From Vibrionaceae bacterium (lineage in GTDB: Bacteria; Pseudomonadota; Gammaproteobacteria; Enterobacterales; Vibrionaceae): a DNA stretch of 64,000 nt. The notes beneath the pieces are model-generated. The model did no database searches. It was not told where the DNA came from and saw only the letters and a program-made list of their open reading frames with translations. The translations under genes were made by a program, and so were the position numbers. The stretch lies in NCBI GenBank assembly GCA_018222805.1, contig JAAEZQ010000017.1:17684-81683 (forward strand). Reading direction: 5' to 3'. Shown one piece after another: positions 8,594 through 16,919 of the stretch (position 1 is the stretch's first letter; each line of letters starts with the position of its first letter).

Positions 8594-9725
8594 AAAGGGT
8601 CTTGCCACACTAATTGGCCTTGGGGCGATATTCGTAGCTTTGGTTGCTGTCGATATTCTCGAGCCCCAACCTGTTGTAGGCACGTTGAAACCACAGGTCA
8701 AAGATCCAGTGTCCGTGCTGAAATTAATACCGACCACTCATGACTCTAGCCTTACCTTACTGGCAACAACCTCGGCCCGTTGGCTCATTCAGCTCAAAAC
8801 ATCGAGCAATGCTCAGCTTGTCTGGTTGAATCCAGACATTGAACCGGGCTCGCTAGTTACAAAAGGAACTCACTTAGCGCAACTGAATGACAGTGCGCTC
8901 AAGGCTAACCTCGCTCAGGCAAACAGTGGCGTCAAACAGGCAGAGTTGAACCTGAAACAGGCTCAACATGAACAGACTGTGGCATTGAAAATGTTGCCAT
9001 CAACAAAAAGTTCACCATTTGCACGCCGAGAACCCCAGGTATCGTTAGCAAAAGCGGAACTGAACCAAGCGATACAAGGCTACGCCAGTGCCACAAAACT
9101 GTTGGAAGAAGCAACGATCGTCGCCCCGTTTGATGCCGTGATCATGCATCGGCATATCAGCCCCGGCGAATGGCTGGAAGCAGGTCAGGTAGCCTTTGAG
9201 TTGGCGGCCAGCGACTCTCTAGATGTCGAACTACCCGTATCTGAACTTCACTGGCAGAGAGTTCAGTCTGCGTTACACAAGCCAGAGATTAAGGTACTGA
9301 ACCGAGATGGAAGTGAGTGGCCCGCTCAGGTTCGCTATGTTGCTCCGCAAGCCGATATAACTACTCGCCAGAGAAAGGTGATACTTTCGGTCGAGCAACC
9401 TTATCAGGGATCTAACCCCTTACTACCCAACCAACAAGTCAAAGCGATCATTAGCCTTGGAACGCAACCAAACATCGTGGCGTTACCACTAAGTGCAATA
9501 ACACGCGACGGTTACGTCTGGACGCTTGATGAACAAAACCGGCTTCAAAAAGAGTGGATTCAGGCGATAGAACAAGCATCTGATCTGGTATATGGCCGAT
9601 TTGAAAATGAGAGTGCGAAAGTACGCCAAGTCGTGCTTTATCCGCTGCAATCTATGTTACCGGGGAAACAGGTAACTCCAAATCCCGATCCGATGTCAGT
9701 AACAAGTCAGGAGTCTACCCAATGA
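8583..9725 (+). CDS. RND efflux periplasmic adaptor (membrane fusion protein)
   Basis: The 380-residue protein has one N-terminal membrane anchor (about residues 8-25) and no lipobox. It follows the HlyD/AcrA plan: a split biotinyl-lipoyl-like domain (LVWLNPDIEPGSLVTKG early, TIVAPFDAVIMHRHISPGEWL later), a short alpha-helical hairpin rich in Ala/Gln/Leu between them (about 105-160), then beta-barrel and membrane-proximal domains. Such adaptors link an inner-membrane pump to a TolC-type channel. The start is ATG 8583 with GAGGAG upstream, overlapping the ABC membrane gene; its end overlaps the pump gene by four bases (ATGA). No outer-membrane channel is encoded here, so a chromosomal TolC is presumably used. 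Confidence 0.88.
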   Translation: MKFKKGLATLIGLGAIFVALVAVDILEPQPVVGTLKPQVKDPVSVLKLIPTTHDSSLTLLATTSARWLIQLKTSSNAQLVWLNPDIEPGSLVTKGTHLAQLNDSALKANLAQANSGVKQAELNLKQAQHEQTVALKMLPSTKSSPFARREPQVSLAKAELNQAIQGYASATKLLEEATIVAPFDAVIMHRHISPGEWLEAGQVAFELAASDSLDVELPVSELHWQRVQSALHKPEIKVLNRDGSEWPAQVRYVAPQADITTRQRKVILSVEQPYQGSNPLLPNQQVKAIISLGTQPNIVALPLSAITRDGYVWTLDEQNRLQKEWIQAIEQASDLVYGRFENESAKVRQVVLYPLQSMLPGKQVTPNPDPMSVTSQESTQ

Positions 9726-12700
9726 GCTGGCTAACAAAATGGTTTATCCACAATCCGGTGGGAGCGAACCTTTTGATGTTCGCTATCCTTGCTAGCGGTG
9801 TGATGGCTTTTAGCCAATTACGAGTGGAGTCATTTCCACAAATTGCACCATCCTCTGTACTCATCACGGTCGACTATCCAGGCAGCACAGCAGAACAAAT
9901 TGATCAAAGCGTAACGCAGCGAATCGAGGAAGCCATCAGTGGGATTGCAGGCATTAAGCAAGTGACCAGTGAGTCCAGGGCGGGTTTGTCAAGCGTCCTG
10001 GTCCGTAAAACTAGCAGCGCAGATCTCAACAAACTGCTCGACGATATACGTAATCAGGTAAATGCCATTAACGGCTTTCCCATTTATGCAGAAAAACCGC
10101 AAGTCGTGAGAAATGAGTTCACCAACCTGGCGGGTTTTATTGTGATCTCCGGACCACGTAGTGATGAAGAACTCCAACCAATTGCCAGACAGGTTGAACT
10201 TGCTCTAAAAAATCACCCTCAGATATCCAAAGTATCCAATTGGGGAAGCAAAACACCACAATTGATTATCGAACCGGACCCTGCCCAACTCAAGATTTTG
10301 GGGTTAAACCTTGAGGATCTAGCTAACACAATGAGTCAAATGTCTCTGGAATCACGAACCGGTGAACTGTTCAGTGATAAAGGCAGGATGGTGATACGAG
10401 GAGATGGCTACGCCGATGATATACAGAAACTTCGTCGTCTGGTGGTTGTTTCTGGTCCATCAGGAACGATACACCTTGGTGATATTGCTCAACTAAGCCG
10501 CGGATATGAACATAGTGGCTCCATCGTGCGTAACAACGGCATTAATGCGATAGCTCTGCTCGTCAGCACCAGTCAGACCGACAACCTGCTTAAAGTCAGC
10601 CAGGCCATTAAACAGACCTTATCTGAACAACGTCAAATTCTGCCTTCAGACATTGAGCTCAATACCATGGCGGACATGGCGCCTTACATTGAGGAGCAGC
10701 TATTCCGATTGGGTGACAATGCGTGGCAAGGGCTGCTTATTGTCATTGTTTTGCTGGGTATTTTTCTAGAACTCAAACTCGCATTTTGGGTGGCTGTTGG
10801 CATTCCCGTTGCTATTGCTGGAACATTGGGCACCATGCAGTTGACCGATTACAGTATTAACGACATTACCCTGTTTGGTTTTATTCTGGTGCTAGGTATT
10901 CTGGTTGATGATGCTGTCGTTGTGGGTGAAGCCATTCATGAGCAGCGAGGCCAACAAAGTAATGGACGTAAAGCGGCGTGGCTGGGCGTCCATTCTGTTT
11001 CAGTCGCTACTGTATTTGGTGTATTAACGACAATTGCGGCGTTTTCACCGATGCTTTGGATAAATAACGAATTAGCAAAAATACTAGCGGGTTTTTCCGC
11101 TGTGGTGATATTTGCCTTATTCTTCTCACTGGTTGAGAGCAAATTCATTCTGCCATCGCATCTGGCCCACTTGTCTGAAAACAAGCCATCCAAAAGTCCC
11201 TTTACCAAAATTCAGTCTATCGCACAGGGCGCGCTAAACTGGTCCATCCAAAGGGGTTACAAGCCTACTCTGGAAAAAGCGTTGGATTACAAGCTAGCAG
11301 CATTACTTGCCTTTGTGGCGACAATTGTCTTCGCTTACGGACTATGGTCAACCGGCACAATTCGTAGTGCGCTTTTTCCAGACATACCTGGACGCTATAT
11401 TACCGCAAAAGTAGAGTTAGAAGACGGAGCCCCTATACCTTTGCAAAAAAAGGCTTTGGTACAACTAGAAAACGCTATGGCAAGAGTTCAGGAAACTCTG
11501 ATGCAGAACTACCCCCTGAGTGAAGCATCCGTCGTAAACTTGCTCGCTTGGTCTGATGGTTACGGGCAAATTGAGGTTACGGCAGAGATGACCAGCGAAG
11601 CATTGACAATCTTACCCGGGAACTTATTAACTGATCGCTGGCGTACCAAGACAGGAAAAATTGAGGGAGCTTACTCGGTTCAGTTCAGTGCCGCAGAAGA
11701 ACTAACTGGTGGAACATTCATCTCAATTGCTTCCAGCGACAGAGAGTTAGCGAAACGCCTCAGCAGCCAGTTAGCTGTAAAACTAAGAACTCTACCCGGT
11801 GTGACAGATGTCTACGACGACGGACAAAATGGTGAACCACAAGTTCGATTGGTTCTAAATGAATACGGTCAACAACTGGGGTTAACTCAGGAAAAACTGG
11901 CTCGTCTTGCGGCTAATGAATTTGGCGAGCGTGAAATCCATCGCCTACTTGAGCAAGGACAGGAAACCAAGGTGCTGTTACGGTATTCACATGAAGGACG
12001 TAAATCACTCTCTCAGCTAGAACAGAAGATAGTAATACTTCCTAATGGTATGAGTGTACTACTTAGCGATATAGCAGAATTCAGACACGAGAAGGAACCG
12101 CAGGTCCTATATCGTCGTAATCGCGAACAGGTGGTTAACCTATACTGGAAACAGAATCGTGACATTCAAGCACCAGAACAAACCATGGATCAGTTGAGCG
12201 AAGAGATTGAAGCTTTACATCATCAATTTCCTGAAGTTCGAATCAAAGCGGGTGGTGAATTAGAAGAGATTGGCGACGTATCAGATGGATTCCGTTCTGC
12301 TATGAAGCTGACGATTATGCTTATTTACATTTTGCTCGCTGTTCCGCTCAAGTCTTATTTACAACCGTTTATCATTATGGCGGTAATTCCATTTGGGTTT
12401 GCAGGCGCGATTTTTGGTCATTACCTGATGAATTTACCGATTAGTTTGCTCTCCATGTTCGGCATGATGGCCATGACAGGTATCGTGATTAATGACTCTC
12501 TGGTTCTGATGACCCGTTTTAATGCTGAGTATCGCAGCGGTGTACCGCTCAAGGAAGCGTTAGTCATCGCGGGAACCAGCAGATTTAGAGCCATTTTCTT
12601 GACGACGATAACCACGGTATGTGGTTTGGTGCCACTGTTAATTGAAGACGCCGAGCAAGCACAGTACTTGAAACCAGCCGCAGTATCGCTTGTCTTTGGT

Positions 12701-12826
12701 GAACTGTTTGCCACAGCGGTGACGCTGATCTTGATCCCGATATTAATAGAAATGACGAGTCGTAAGTCATCGAAGTTTATCGAAGTCAGTCTCAGTGTAG
12801 AAAGACAAAGAGCTCAGTGTGATTGA
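9722..12826 (+). CDS. RND efflux pump, inner-membrane transporter
   Basis: The 1034-residue protein is of normal length for the AcrB/HAE-type superfamily. It has TM1 near residues 10-30 and a large periplasmic loop containing VDYPGSTAEQID. A TM2-6 block near 335-470 includes the proton-relay acidic pair in GILVDDAVVVGEAIHE. A second periplasmic loop and a second TM block from about 860 (PFGFAGAIFGH, MMAMTGIVINDSLVL) complete the duplicated layout. It exports small molecules using the proton gradient; drugs, dyes or bile-type compounds are typical, but the substrate cannot be read here. It overlaps the adaptor gene upstream and the AraC gene downstream, giving one tightly coupled operon. Confidence 0.93.
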   Translation: MSWLTKWFIHNPVGANLLMFAILASGVMAFSQLRVESFPQIAPSSVLITVDYPGSTAEQIDQSVTQRIEEAISGIAGIKQVTSESRAGLSSVLVRKTSSADLNKLLDDIRNQVNAINGFPIYAEKPQVVRNEFTNLAGFIVISGPRSDEELQPIARQVELALKNHPQISKVSNWGSKTPQLIIEPDPAQLKILGLNLEDLANTMSQMSLESRTGELFSDKGRMVIRGDGYADDIQKLRRLVVVSGPSGTIHLGDIAQLSRGYEHSGSIVRNNGINAIALLVSTSQTDNLLKVSQAIKQTLSEQRQILPSDIELNTMADMAPYIEEQLFRLGDNAWQGLLIVIVLLGIFLELKLAFWVAVGIPVAIAGTLGTMQLTDYSINDITLFGFILVLGILVDDAVVVGEAIHEQRGQQSNGRKAAWLGVHSVSVATVFGVLTTIAAFSPMLWINNELAKILAGFSAVVIFALFFSLVESKFILPSHLAHLSENKPSKSPFTKIQSIAQGALNWSIQRGYKPTLEKALDYKLAALLAFVATIVFAYGLWSTGTIRSALFPDIPGRYITAKVELEDGAPIPLQKKALVQLENAMARVQETLMQNYPLSEASVVNLLAWSDGYGQIEVTAEMTSEALTILPGNLLTDRWRTKTGKIEGAYSVQFSAAEELTGGTFISIASSDRELAKRLSSQLAVKLRTLPGVTDVYDDGQNGEPQVRLVLNEYGQQLGLTQEKLARLAANEFGEREIHRLLEQGQETKVLLRYSHEGRKSLSQLEQKIVILPNGMSVLLSDIAEFRHEKEPQVLYRRNREQVVNLYWKQNRDIQAPEQTMDQLSEEIEALHHQFPEVRIKAGGELEEIGDVSDGFRSAMKLTIMLIYILLAVPLKSYLQPFIIMAVIPFGFAGAIFGHYLMNLPISLLSMFGMMAMTGIVINDSLVLMTRFNAEYRSGVPLKEALVIAGTSRFRAIFLTTITTVCGLVPLLIEDAEQAQYLKPAAVSLVFGELFATAVTLILIPILIEMTSRKSSKFIEVSLSVERQRAQCD

Positions 12827-13781
12827 TATTATTCGACTGACAGACGATAGTGATTCTTTCATCCAGATAAGGTCTGATTCTGTGCAAGAACAAGAGAAAC
12901 CTACGTTCAAGTTGGTCCCGGAAATTGCTTTGCTAGAACCATTGCCAGAGCACTGGCGAAAGCGCTTTAGCAATGCACTGCATCTCATGCACGAAGATCT
13001 TTCTGTACAAAGGTCATGGGAGAACATCGCCACTGAAAGTGCGATTTCTCCCTATCATTTTCATCGTCAGTTTACTGAATTGTTTAGCGAAACTCCCGGA
13101 CAATACCTTATCCGTTTACGTCTTCAGGTAGCGGTTAACTTGCTGCTAAATGATAAGCCGTGGAGCGTTATGGATATTGCTCAATACTGTGGTTTCTCTT
13201 CCTCTCAGGCTTTGGGCAAGGCTCTTAAAAGAGAACTCGGAGTGACAGCGAAACAGATACGAAAAATGGGATATGAATCCACCCCGAGCGAGACCACAGA
13301 TTTTATCGCCAAACTTGCTCACCCTGGTTCTCAACATTCTCTCGAAACAGCATTAGCAAATGCTATGCCTACTGAAGTAGTTTGGTATCCTCAGAGAGGT
13401 ATGAAAAAGGTTAATCTGGCAAACCCAGACTGGGACGCAGTCCTTGAGCACTATGGTAAAAAATCAATACGCTTGCTTGGCGCGACACCGATCAATCAAA
13501 TGGATCGAAACTGGGAAGAGATTGAGACCTTTATCGGTGACTGGCAAGTAGAAGAGGCATTACACGATTTTGTTATCCCCGAAGGCTACTACTTGTGCGC
13601 AGACGTTTACCTCGTCTCCGACATTGCCTACTGTGCTGCGCTTGAAGCCCTGTTTGATATTGCAAAGGAACAGAAACTAGAAATAAATGAGCAGGCATTT
13701 CTTCTCGAAATAGTTCGTGATATCGAAATGACACTAACTGGAGGAGCGACATTTTCGTTTCAAATTCCCATTCACATGTGA
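12819..13781 (+). CDS. AraC-family regulator with GyrI-like effector domain
   Basis: The start is GTG 12819, inside the end of the pump gene (8-base overlap). The 320-residue protein has an AraC-type double helix-turn-helix at about residues 55-150 (PYHFHRQFTELFSETPGQYL, then MDIAQYCGFSSSQALGKALKRELG). The C-terminal half (about 180-318) has the look of a GyrI-like/effector-binding domain, the arrangement found in Rob and SbmC-linked multidrug regulators. It most likely controls the efflux operon it belongs to in response to a bound pump substrate. The operator is not identified. No clear terminator follows. Confidence 0.85.
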   Translation: MIDIIRLTDDSDSFIQIRSDSVQEQEKPTFKLVPEIALLEPLPEHWRKRFSNALHLMHEDLSVQRSWENIATESAISPYHFHRQFTELFSETPGQYLIRLRLQVAVNLLLNDKPWSVMDIAQYCGFSSSQALGKALKRELGVTAKQIRKMGYESTPSETTDFIAKLAHPGSQHSLETALANAMPTEVVWYPQRGMKKVNLANPDWDAVLEHYGKKSIRLLGATPINQMDRNWEEIETFIGDWQVEEALHDFVIPEGYYLCADVYLVSDIAYCAALEALFDIAKEQKLEINEQAFLLEIVRDIEMTLTGGATFSFQIPIHM

Positions 13782-13922
13782 CATGAAGAAGCGCTAAATG
13801 GCTGATAACAGTAGCCAAGAGAAAATTTCATTTGATACTGAGATTATACCAATCATAAAAAATCCAATATTATGCAACAAAGCCATAGAAAATGATGACC
13901 CAATATTATATTTGGATTAACT
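13782..13922. repeat. Spacer with an imperfect inverted repeat next to the orphan asnS end
   Basis: Between the AraC gene and the displaced asnS end, AATCCAATATTAT (from 13860) and AATATTATATTTGGATT (ending 13919) form an imperfect inverted pair. Just before it is TTATACCAATCATAAAAAATCC, split here as TTATACCAATC plus ATAAAAAATCC. It could be the end of a miniature element or a boundary scar; no known element was identified. Confidence 0.3.
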
Positions 13923-14018
13923 ATGGGTTACGAACGTTTGGTTTCTTACGTAACTGGTATGGGCAACGTTCGTGACGTGATCCCATTCCCACGTACTCCT
14001 CGCTCAGCGAACTTCTAA
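13923..14018 (+). pseudogene. Displaced 3' end of asnS
   Basis: An ATG at 13923 opens a 31-codon frame that encodes the last residues of AsnS, ending [16 protein letters not shown]. It includes the second copy of the 62-bp repeat (13935-13996). The final codons differ synonymously from the active asnS. There is no ribosome binding site and no catalytic content, so it is not a working gene. It is best read as the former native 3' end separated by the islet. Confidence 0.88.
13935..13996 (+). repeat. 62-bp direct repeat, copy 2
   Basis: Identical to 6893-6954. It marks the right boundary of the islet. Confidence 0.95.
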
Positions 14019-14042
14019 TCACTTTTTGGTGATTCGTAATTT

Positions 14043-14075
14043 AAAAGACCTCCCAAGTGGAGGTCTTTTATTTTG
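14043..14075 (+). terminator. Terminator of the displaced asnS end, shared with the gene on the other strand
   Basis: A perfect 11-bp stem AAAAGACCTCC with GGAGGTCTTTT, loop CAAGT, is followed by ATTTTG. Its A-rich 5' arm lets it also end transcription of the minus-strand gene at 14084. Confidence 0.85.
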
Positions 14076-14083
14076 TCTGCCAA

Positions 14084-14320
14084 TCACGCTGTTGGTTCAG
14101 TTTTGCTTTCTTCTTGATCAGCTTTCACCGCATACCTTACACCGACAAAACACAGGCTAAATATAACGAATGGAATCACCGCGGCGGTGTATTCAACCCA
14201 TGCATAATGAGAAAATGATTTCGCCAAGATAAGGTGTGCAAACACGAGTAAGAATGCACTAAATATAGCTACGACGATCAGCTTTAACTCATGTTTTACC
14301 GACTGCTTTTTCATCATCAC
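14084..14320 (-). CDS. Small inner-membrane protein of unknown function
   Basis: A product of 76-78 residues has two hydrophobic segments (about 12-33 and 43-62) separated by SFSHYAWVEY. The N terminus is lysine-rich and the tail charged (KADQEESKTEPTA). AAGGAG stands before three successive possible starts (GTG, ATG, ATG); the second ATG (encoding MKKQ) has the best spacing. I do not recognise a family. It is monocistronic, ends at the shared terminator, and lies on the presumed native side of the asnS duplication. Confidence 0.7.
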   Translation of the reverse strand: MMMKKQSVKHELKLIVVAIFSAFLLVFAHLILAKSFSHYAWVEYTAAVIPFVIFSLCFVGVRYAVKADQEESKTEPTA

Positions 14321-14400
14321 TCCTTGCCAAGAGATTGTTACTTAAAAGATTTAACCACATTCTATGCGAGATGAACTGATACAGTTCTGATGGAAAATGA

Positions 14401-15798
14401 CTAAACAGTTTTGAGTAAGTCACCAATCTTCTTGATGGCGTTTTTCAGCTGAGCATCGACAGGCATGGAGGTGTTGAGTCTCAAGTAATTCTCATGCTTA
14501 ACATCTATTGAAAACAATTTCCCATATGCCACGGTAATCTGTTGTTCTAATAAGGCCTGATAGATAGCCTTACTATTGATTCCCTCGGGAAGTCTCACCC
14601 ATACAAAGTAGCCACCTTCCGGTACCGTAACCATCACTTGTTGGGGAAAATAGCGTTGTAACAATTCAACAAATAAGCTTTGGCGTTGTTGCATGATTTT
14701 ACGTAGCTTTCTCAAATGATTGTCATAGCTATCATTTTGCAGGTAATGTGCTACACCTTGTTGTATCGGCGCACTCCCAGATAGCGTAGAGATAAGCTGA
14801 AGCTTTTGAATCTTCTCATTAAAGCGTTTGTTCATCACCCACCCTAACCGATATCCCGGACAGAGACTTTTGGAGAACGAAGCGCAATGAAGGACACGGT
14901 CTTGTGTATCAAACGTTTTGAGACAAGTCGGTTTACTCGCCGTGAAATACAGCTCGGAGTAAACGTCATCTTCGATTAAGAAGACATGGTACTGGTCGGC
15001 CAACCTGACGATTTGATTCTTTTGCTCATCAGAAAGAGAAGCTCCAGTAGGATTTTGAAAATTGACCATCAACCAGCAGGCACGAACGTTATGTTCTACA
15101 AATATCGCTTCAAGCTGTTCGAGATCGTGTCCTTTTAGGGGATCAACGGGGATCTCAATCGCGTTCAGTCCAAGACGCTCAACGGCTTGCAGAGCACCAT
15201 AAAAAGTCGGCGACTCAACCACAACAGTATCTCCAGGTTGAGTAACGGCTTGCAAGCTCAGATTCAATGCCTCGAGCGCACCAGTGGTTATGACCATATC
15301 CTCGTGCGTAGTCGAAATCCCCTGCTGAATGTAACGCTGGGCGATTAATCGACGTAACGAATCACTCCCCGGAGGCAAATTATCAAGTAAATTATCTGGC
15401 CCCATTTTACGCCCAGAACTCGCTAAGTTGCGGTTAAGCGCCTCTAAAGGGAACAATGTAGGGTCTGGAAATGCAGAGCCTAAACGAACAGCACCGGGCA
15501 AGACCTGCTGTTTAAGATAATCGTATAACTCATCATTGAAGGTAGATGGGTAAGTAGGCACGACTTCATTACTTGCCTCAAAACGCTCTAATTCGGCCGT
15601 GACATAATAGCCGGATTGAGGTTTAGCGCTTATCCAGCCCTGAGCTTCCAGTAACTGGTAAGCCTGTAATACCGTCCCAGCACTGACGGAATGATTACGA
15701 CTAGTCACACGCACTGATGGCAGTTTCTCACCTGTTCTCCATGTATTCTGCTGGATCTGAGTTTTAAACAACTCAGCTAATTGACGGTATCGATTCAT
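14401..15798 (-). CDS. MocR/PdxR-type regulator (GntR DNA-binding domain plus aminotransferase fold)
   Basis: From the ATG at 15798 (GAGAG upstream) the protein has 465 residues. Residues 1-70 form a GntR winged helix (GEKLPSVRVTSRNHSVSAGTVLQAYQLLEAQGW). The rest is a type I PLP-aminotransferase fold with NFQNPTG, the probable PLP lysine in SFSKSL, and PGYRLGW. Such proteins are usually transcription factors that sense PLP or an amino compound rather than enzymes. It is divergent from the small-protein gene at 15972, and an inverted repeat lies between them, so control of that gene or of itself is plausible. The target pathway is not evident. An earlier ATG at 15849 lacks a good ribosome site. 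Confidence 0.85.
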   Translation of the reverse strand: MNRYRQLAELFKTQIQQNTWRTGEKLPSVRVTSRNHSVSAGTVLQAYQLLEAQGWISAKPQSGYYVTAELERFEASNEVVPTYPSTFNDELYDYLKQQVLPGAVRLGSAFPDPTLFPLEALNRNLASSGRKMGPDNLLDNLPPGSDSLRRLIAQRYIQQGISTTHEDMVITTGALEALNLSLQAVTQPGDTVVVESPTFYGALQAVERLGLNAIEIPVDPLKGHDLEQLEAIFVEHNVRACWLMVNFQNPTGASLSDEQKNQIVRLADQYHVFLIEDDVYSELYFTASKPTCLKTFDTQDRVLHCASFSKSLCPGYRLGWVMNKRFNEKIQKLQLISTLSGSAPIQQGVAHYLQNDSYDNHLRKLRKIMQQRQSLFVELLQRYFPQQVMVTVPEGGYFVWVRLPEGINSKAIYQALLEQQITVAYGKLFSIDVKHENYLRLNTSMPVDAQLKNAIKKIGDLLKTV

Positions 15799-15903
15799 CG
15801 GTCTCTCACTCTGACTTCGAGTGCACCTTAGCATACTTCGCGCCGACATTCTGATCGAACGTCTAGCGTTCTTGAATGGTAATTAATCGAATTTGGCAAT
15901 ACG

Positions 15904-15928
15904 AATTCTCGATCCGAAGTTGAGAATT
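15904..15928. promoter_or_regulatory. Inverted repeat between the divergent MocR and small-protein genes
   Basis: AATTCTC and GAGAATT form perfect 7-bp arms separated by 11 bases. The dyad lies about 45 bases before the small-protein start and about 105 before the MocR start. It is a candidate operator, possibly for the MocR protein. Confidence 0.35.
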
Positions 15929-15971
15929 ATGTTCCATACTTTCAAAGGAGTGACATTTTTTGGAGGAAGTT

Positions 15972-16229
15972 ATGAAAGTGTTTACCATGGATGACCTCTC
16001 ATACAGAGGTGCACATAAAGGAGTCCATAGCTGGGATCACCCTGGTGCGAGCAATCCGTATTACTGGCACCCAGACTGGTTACATATTGCTGAAGATGCA
16101 ATGGGTGTGCACAAAATGGCGGATCTTGTTGTGCCAGAAGGGGAAGAAGCAACGGAAGAACATGCAAAAGAGGCGATTGTAAAACACCTCAACGATGAAA
16201 ATGTTGAGGAAGAAAAAAAAGACAAATAA
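15972..16229 (+). CDS. Conserved small protein of unknown function (chromosomal copy)
   Basis: The ATG at 15972 is preceded by a strong GGAGG eight bases earlier and gives 85 residues; an in-frame TTG at 15960 is less likely. The protein is a paralogue of the islet protein at 7095-7331, sharing the WHPDWLHIAEDAMG core and EAIVKHLND near the end. It has an additional acidic/lysine tail (EEEKKDK). There is no signal peptide or membrane segment, so it is probably cytoplasmic. The conserved pattern is WDHP, NPY, WHPDW. The function is unknown. It lies divergent from the MocR regulator and upstream of a long gap before aspC. Confidence 0.8.
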   Translation: MKVFTMDDLSYRGAHKGVHSWDHPGASNPYYWHPDWLHIAEDAMGVHKMADLVVPEGEEATEEHAKEAIVKHLNDENVEEEKKDK

Positions 16230-16919
16230 ACCGCTTCAGAGGCCATATTATGTATGTGTACCATCATAAGAAACTATCGATTGAACTCATTGAGTATCTG
16301 TCCCACATTCATTTAACCGGACATCTTAAGTAAAATATGATGGTGCACATCTCAACAGCAAAAAGCTAAATTCGCTATTTAAACGCTCGCTATTAACTTG
16401 CACTATATCTCTCCAAGTTACTTCTAGTTAACGCAATTTTGAATCATATTGATATTCGTGACGTCGGAAAAAGTACCATCAGCTCGCATTTCAGCCCCAA
16501 TCCTGCCAAACAAGACATTAACCTGAAAAGTTATTTAAAAGAATGAATAAAATATTTAGCCAGAAAGCATCGTTGTTTATTTTTTCGATTTTGGTTTAGT
16601 CCTCTTGTTTTGTAAAGGTTAGATCAGGCCTTTACGTTAAATTGACCAAATAAAATTATGTAACCTTTTAATAACAAACCGTCTACTTCACCCTCTTTTA
16701 GAAAACGATTGCATCAAGTGGATAAAACTGCATCAATTCGCGATAAAGCTCGCTTTTAAAAGCGCTTCTCAGCACCATTTGCATACAAAAAACCAGCTTT
16801 TGTTAGATTTCTATTTCTAATCGTATCTTTTTTAGTTTTTATTACCTGTAGGTGTTGTAACAAGTAATGCTGAAAGGTATAAATACGGGCACACCCTTCG
16901 ATTAACATGGATGAAGATT
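16230..16919. promoter_or_regulatory. Long aspC leader region with several repeats
   Basis: This 690-base A+T-rich gap has no convincing gene. Notable features are an inverted repeat GTAAAGG/CCTTTAC at 16612-16635 with a 10-base loop, a 20-bp-spaced direct repeat of TGCATCAA at 16710 and 16730, each followed by GATAAA, and a 14-bp palindrome CGCTTTTAAAAGCG at 16751-16764. These could be regulator sites for aspC. The GTAAAGG dyad resembles TyrR half-sites but has the wrong spacing. Confidence 0.35.

Larger units (their letters stand above)
6893..13996. mobile_element. Putative integrated islet in the 3' end of asnS, no integrase left
   Basis: A segment of about 7.0 kb is bounded by the 62-bp repeats. 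It contains a small conserved gene, an IS110-type transposase fragment and a four-gene efflux operon, none related to asnS function. The left copy completes asnS. The right copy is an orphan asnS end with its own terminator, which probably was the original native end. No integrase, excisionase or intact transposase lies between the repeats, so the mode of entry is inferred. Homologous recombination with DNA of a related Vibrio is an alternative. Confidence 0.55.

Noticed and set aside
13923..14018. 31-codon frame as a functional small gene
   Set aside because: It is an exact continuation of the AsnS C terminus without ribosome site; treated as a displaced gene end.
16397..16546. A 50-codon open frame with protein-like composition in the aspC upstream gap
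   Set aside because: It has no start codon or ribosome site and I recognise no family; it may be chance or a decayed gene but cannot be supported.
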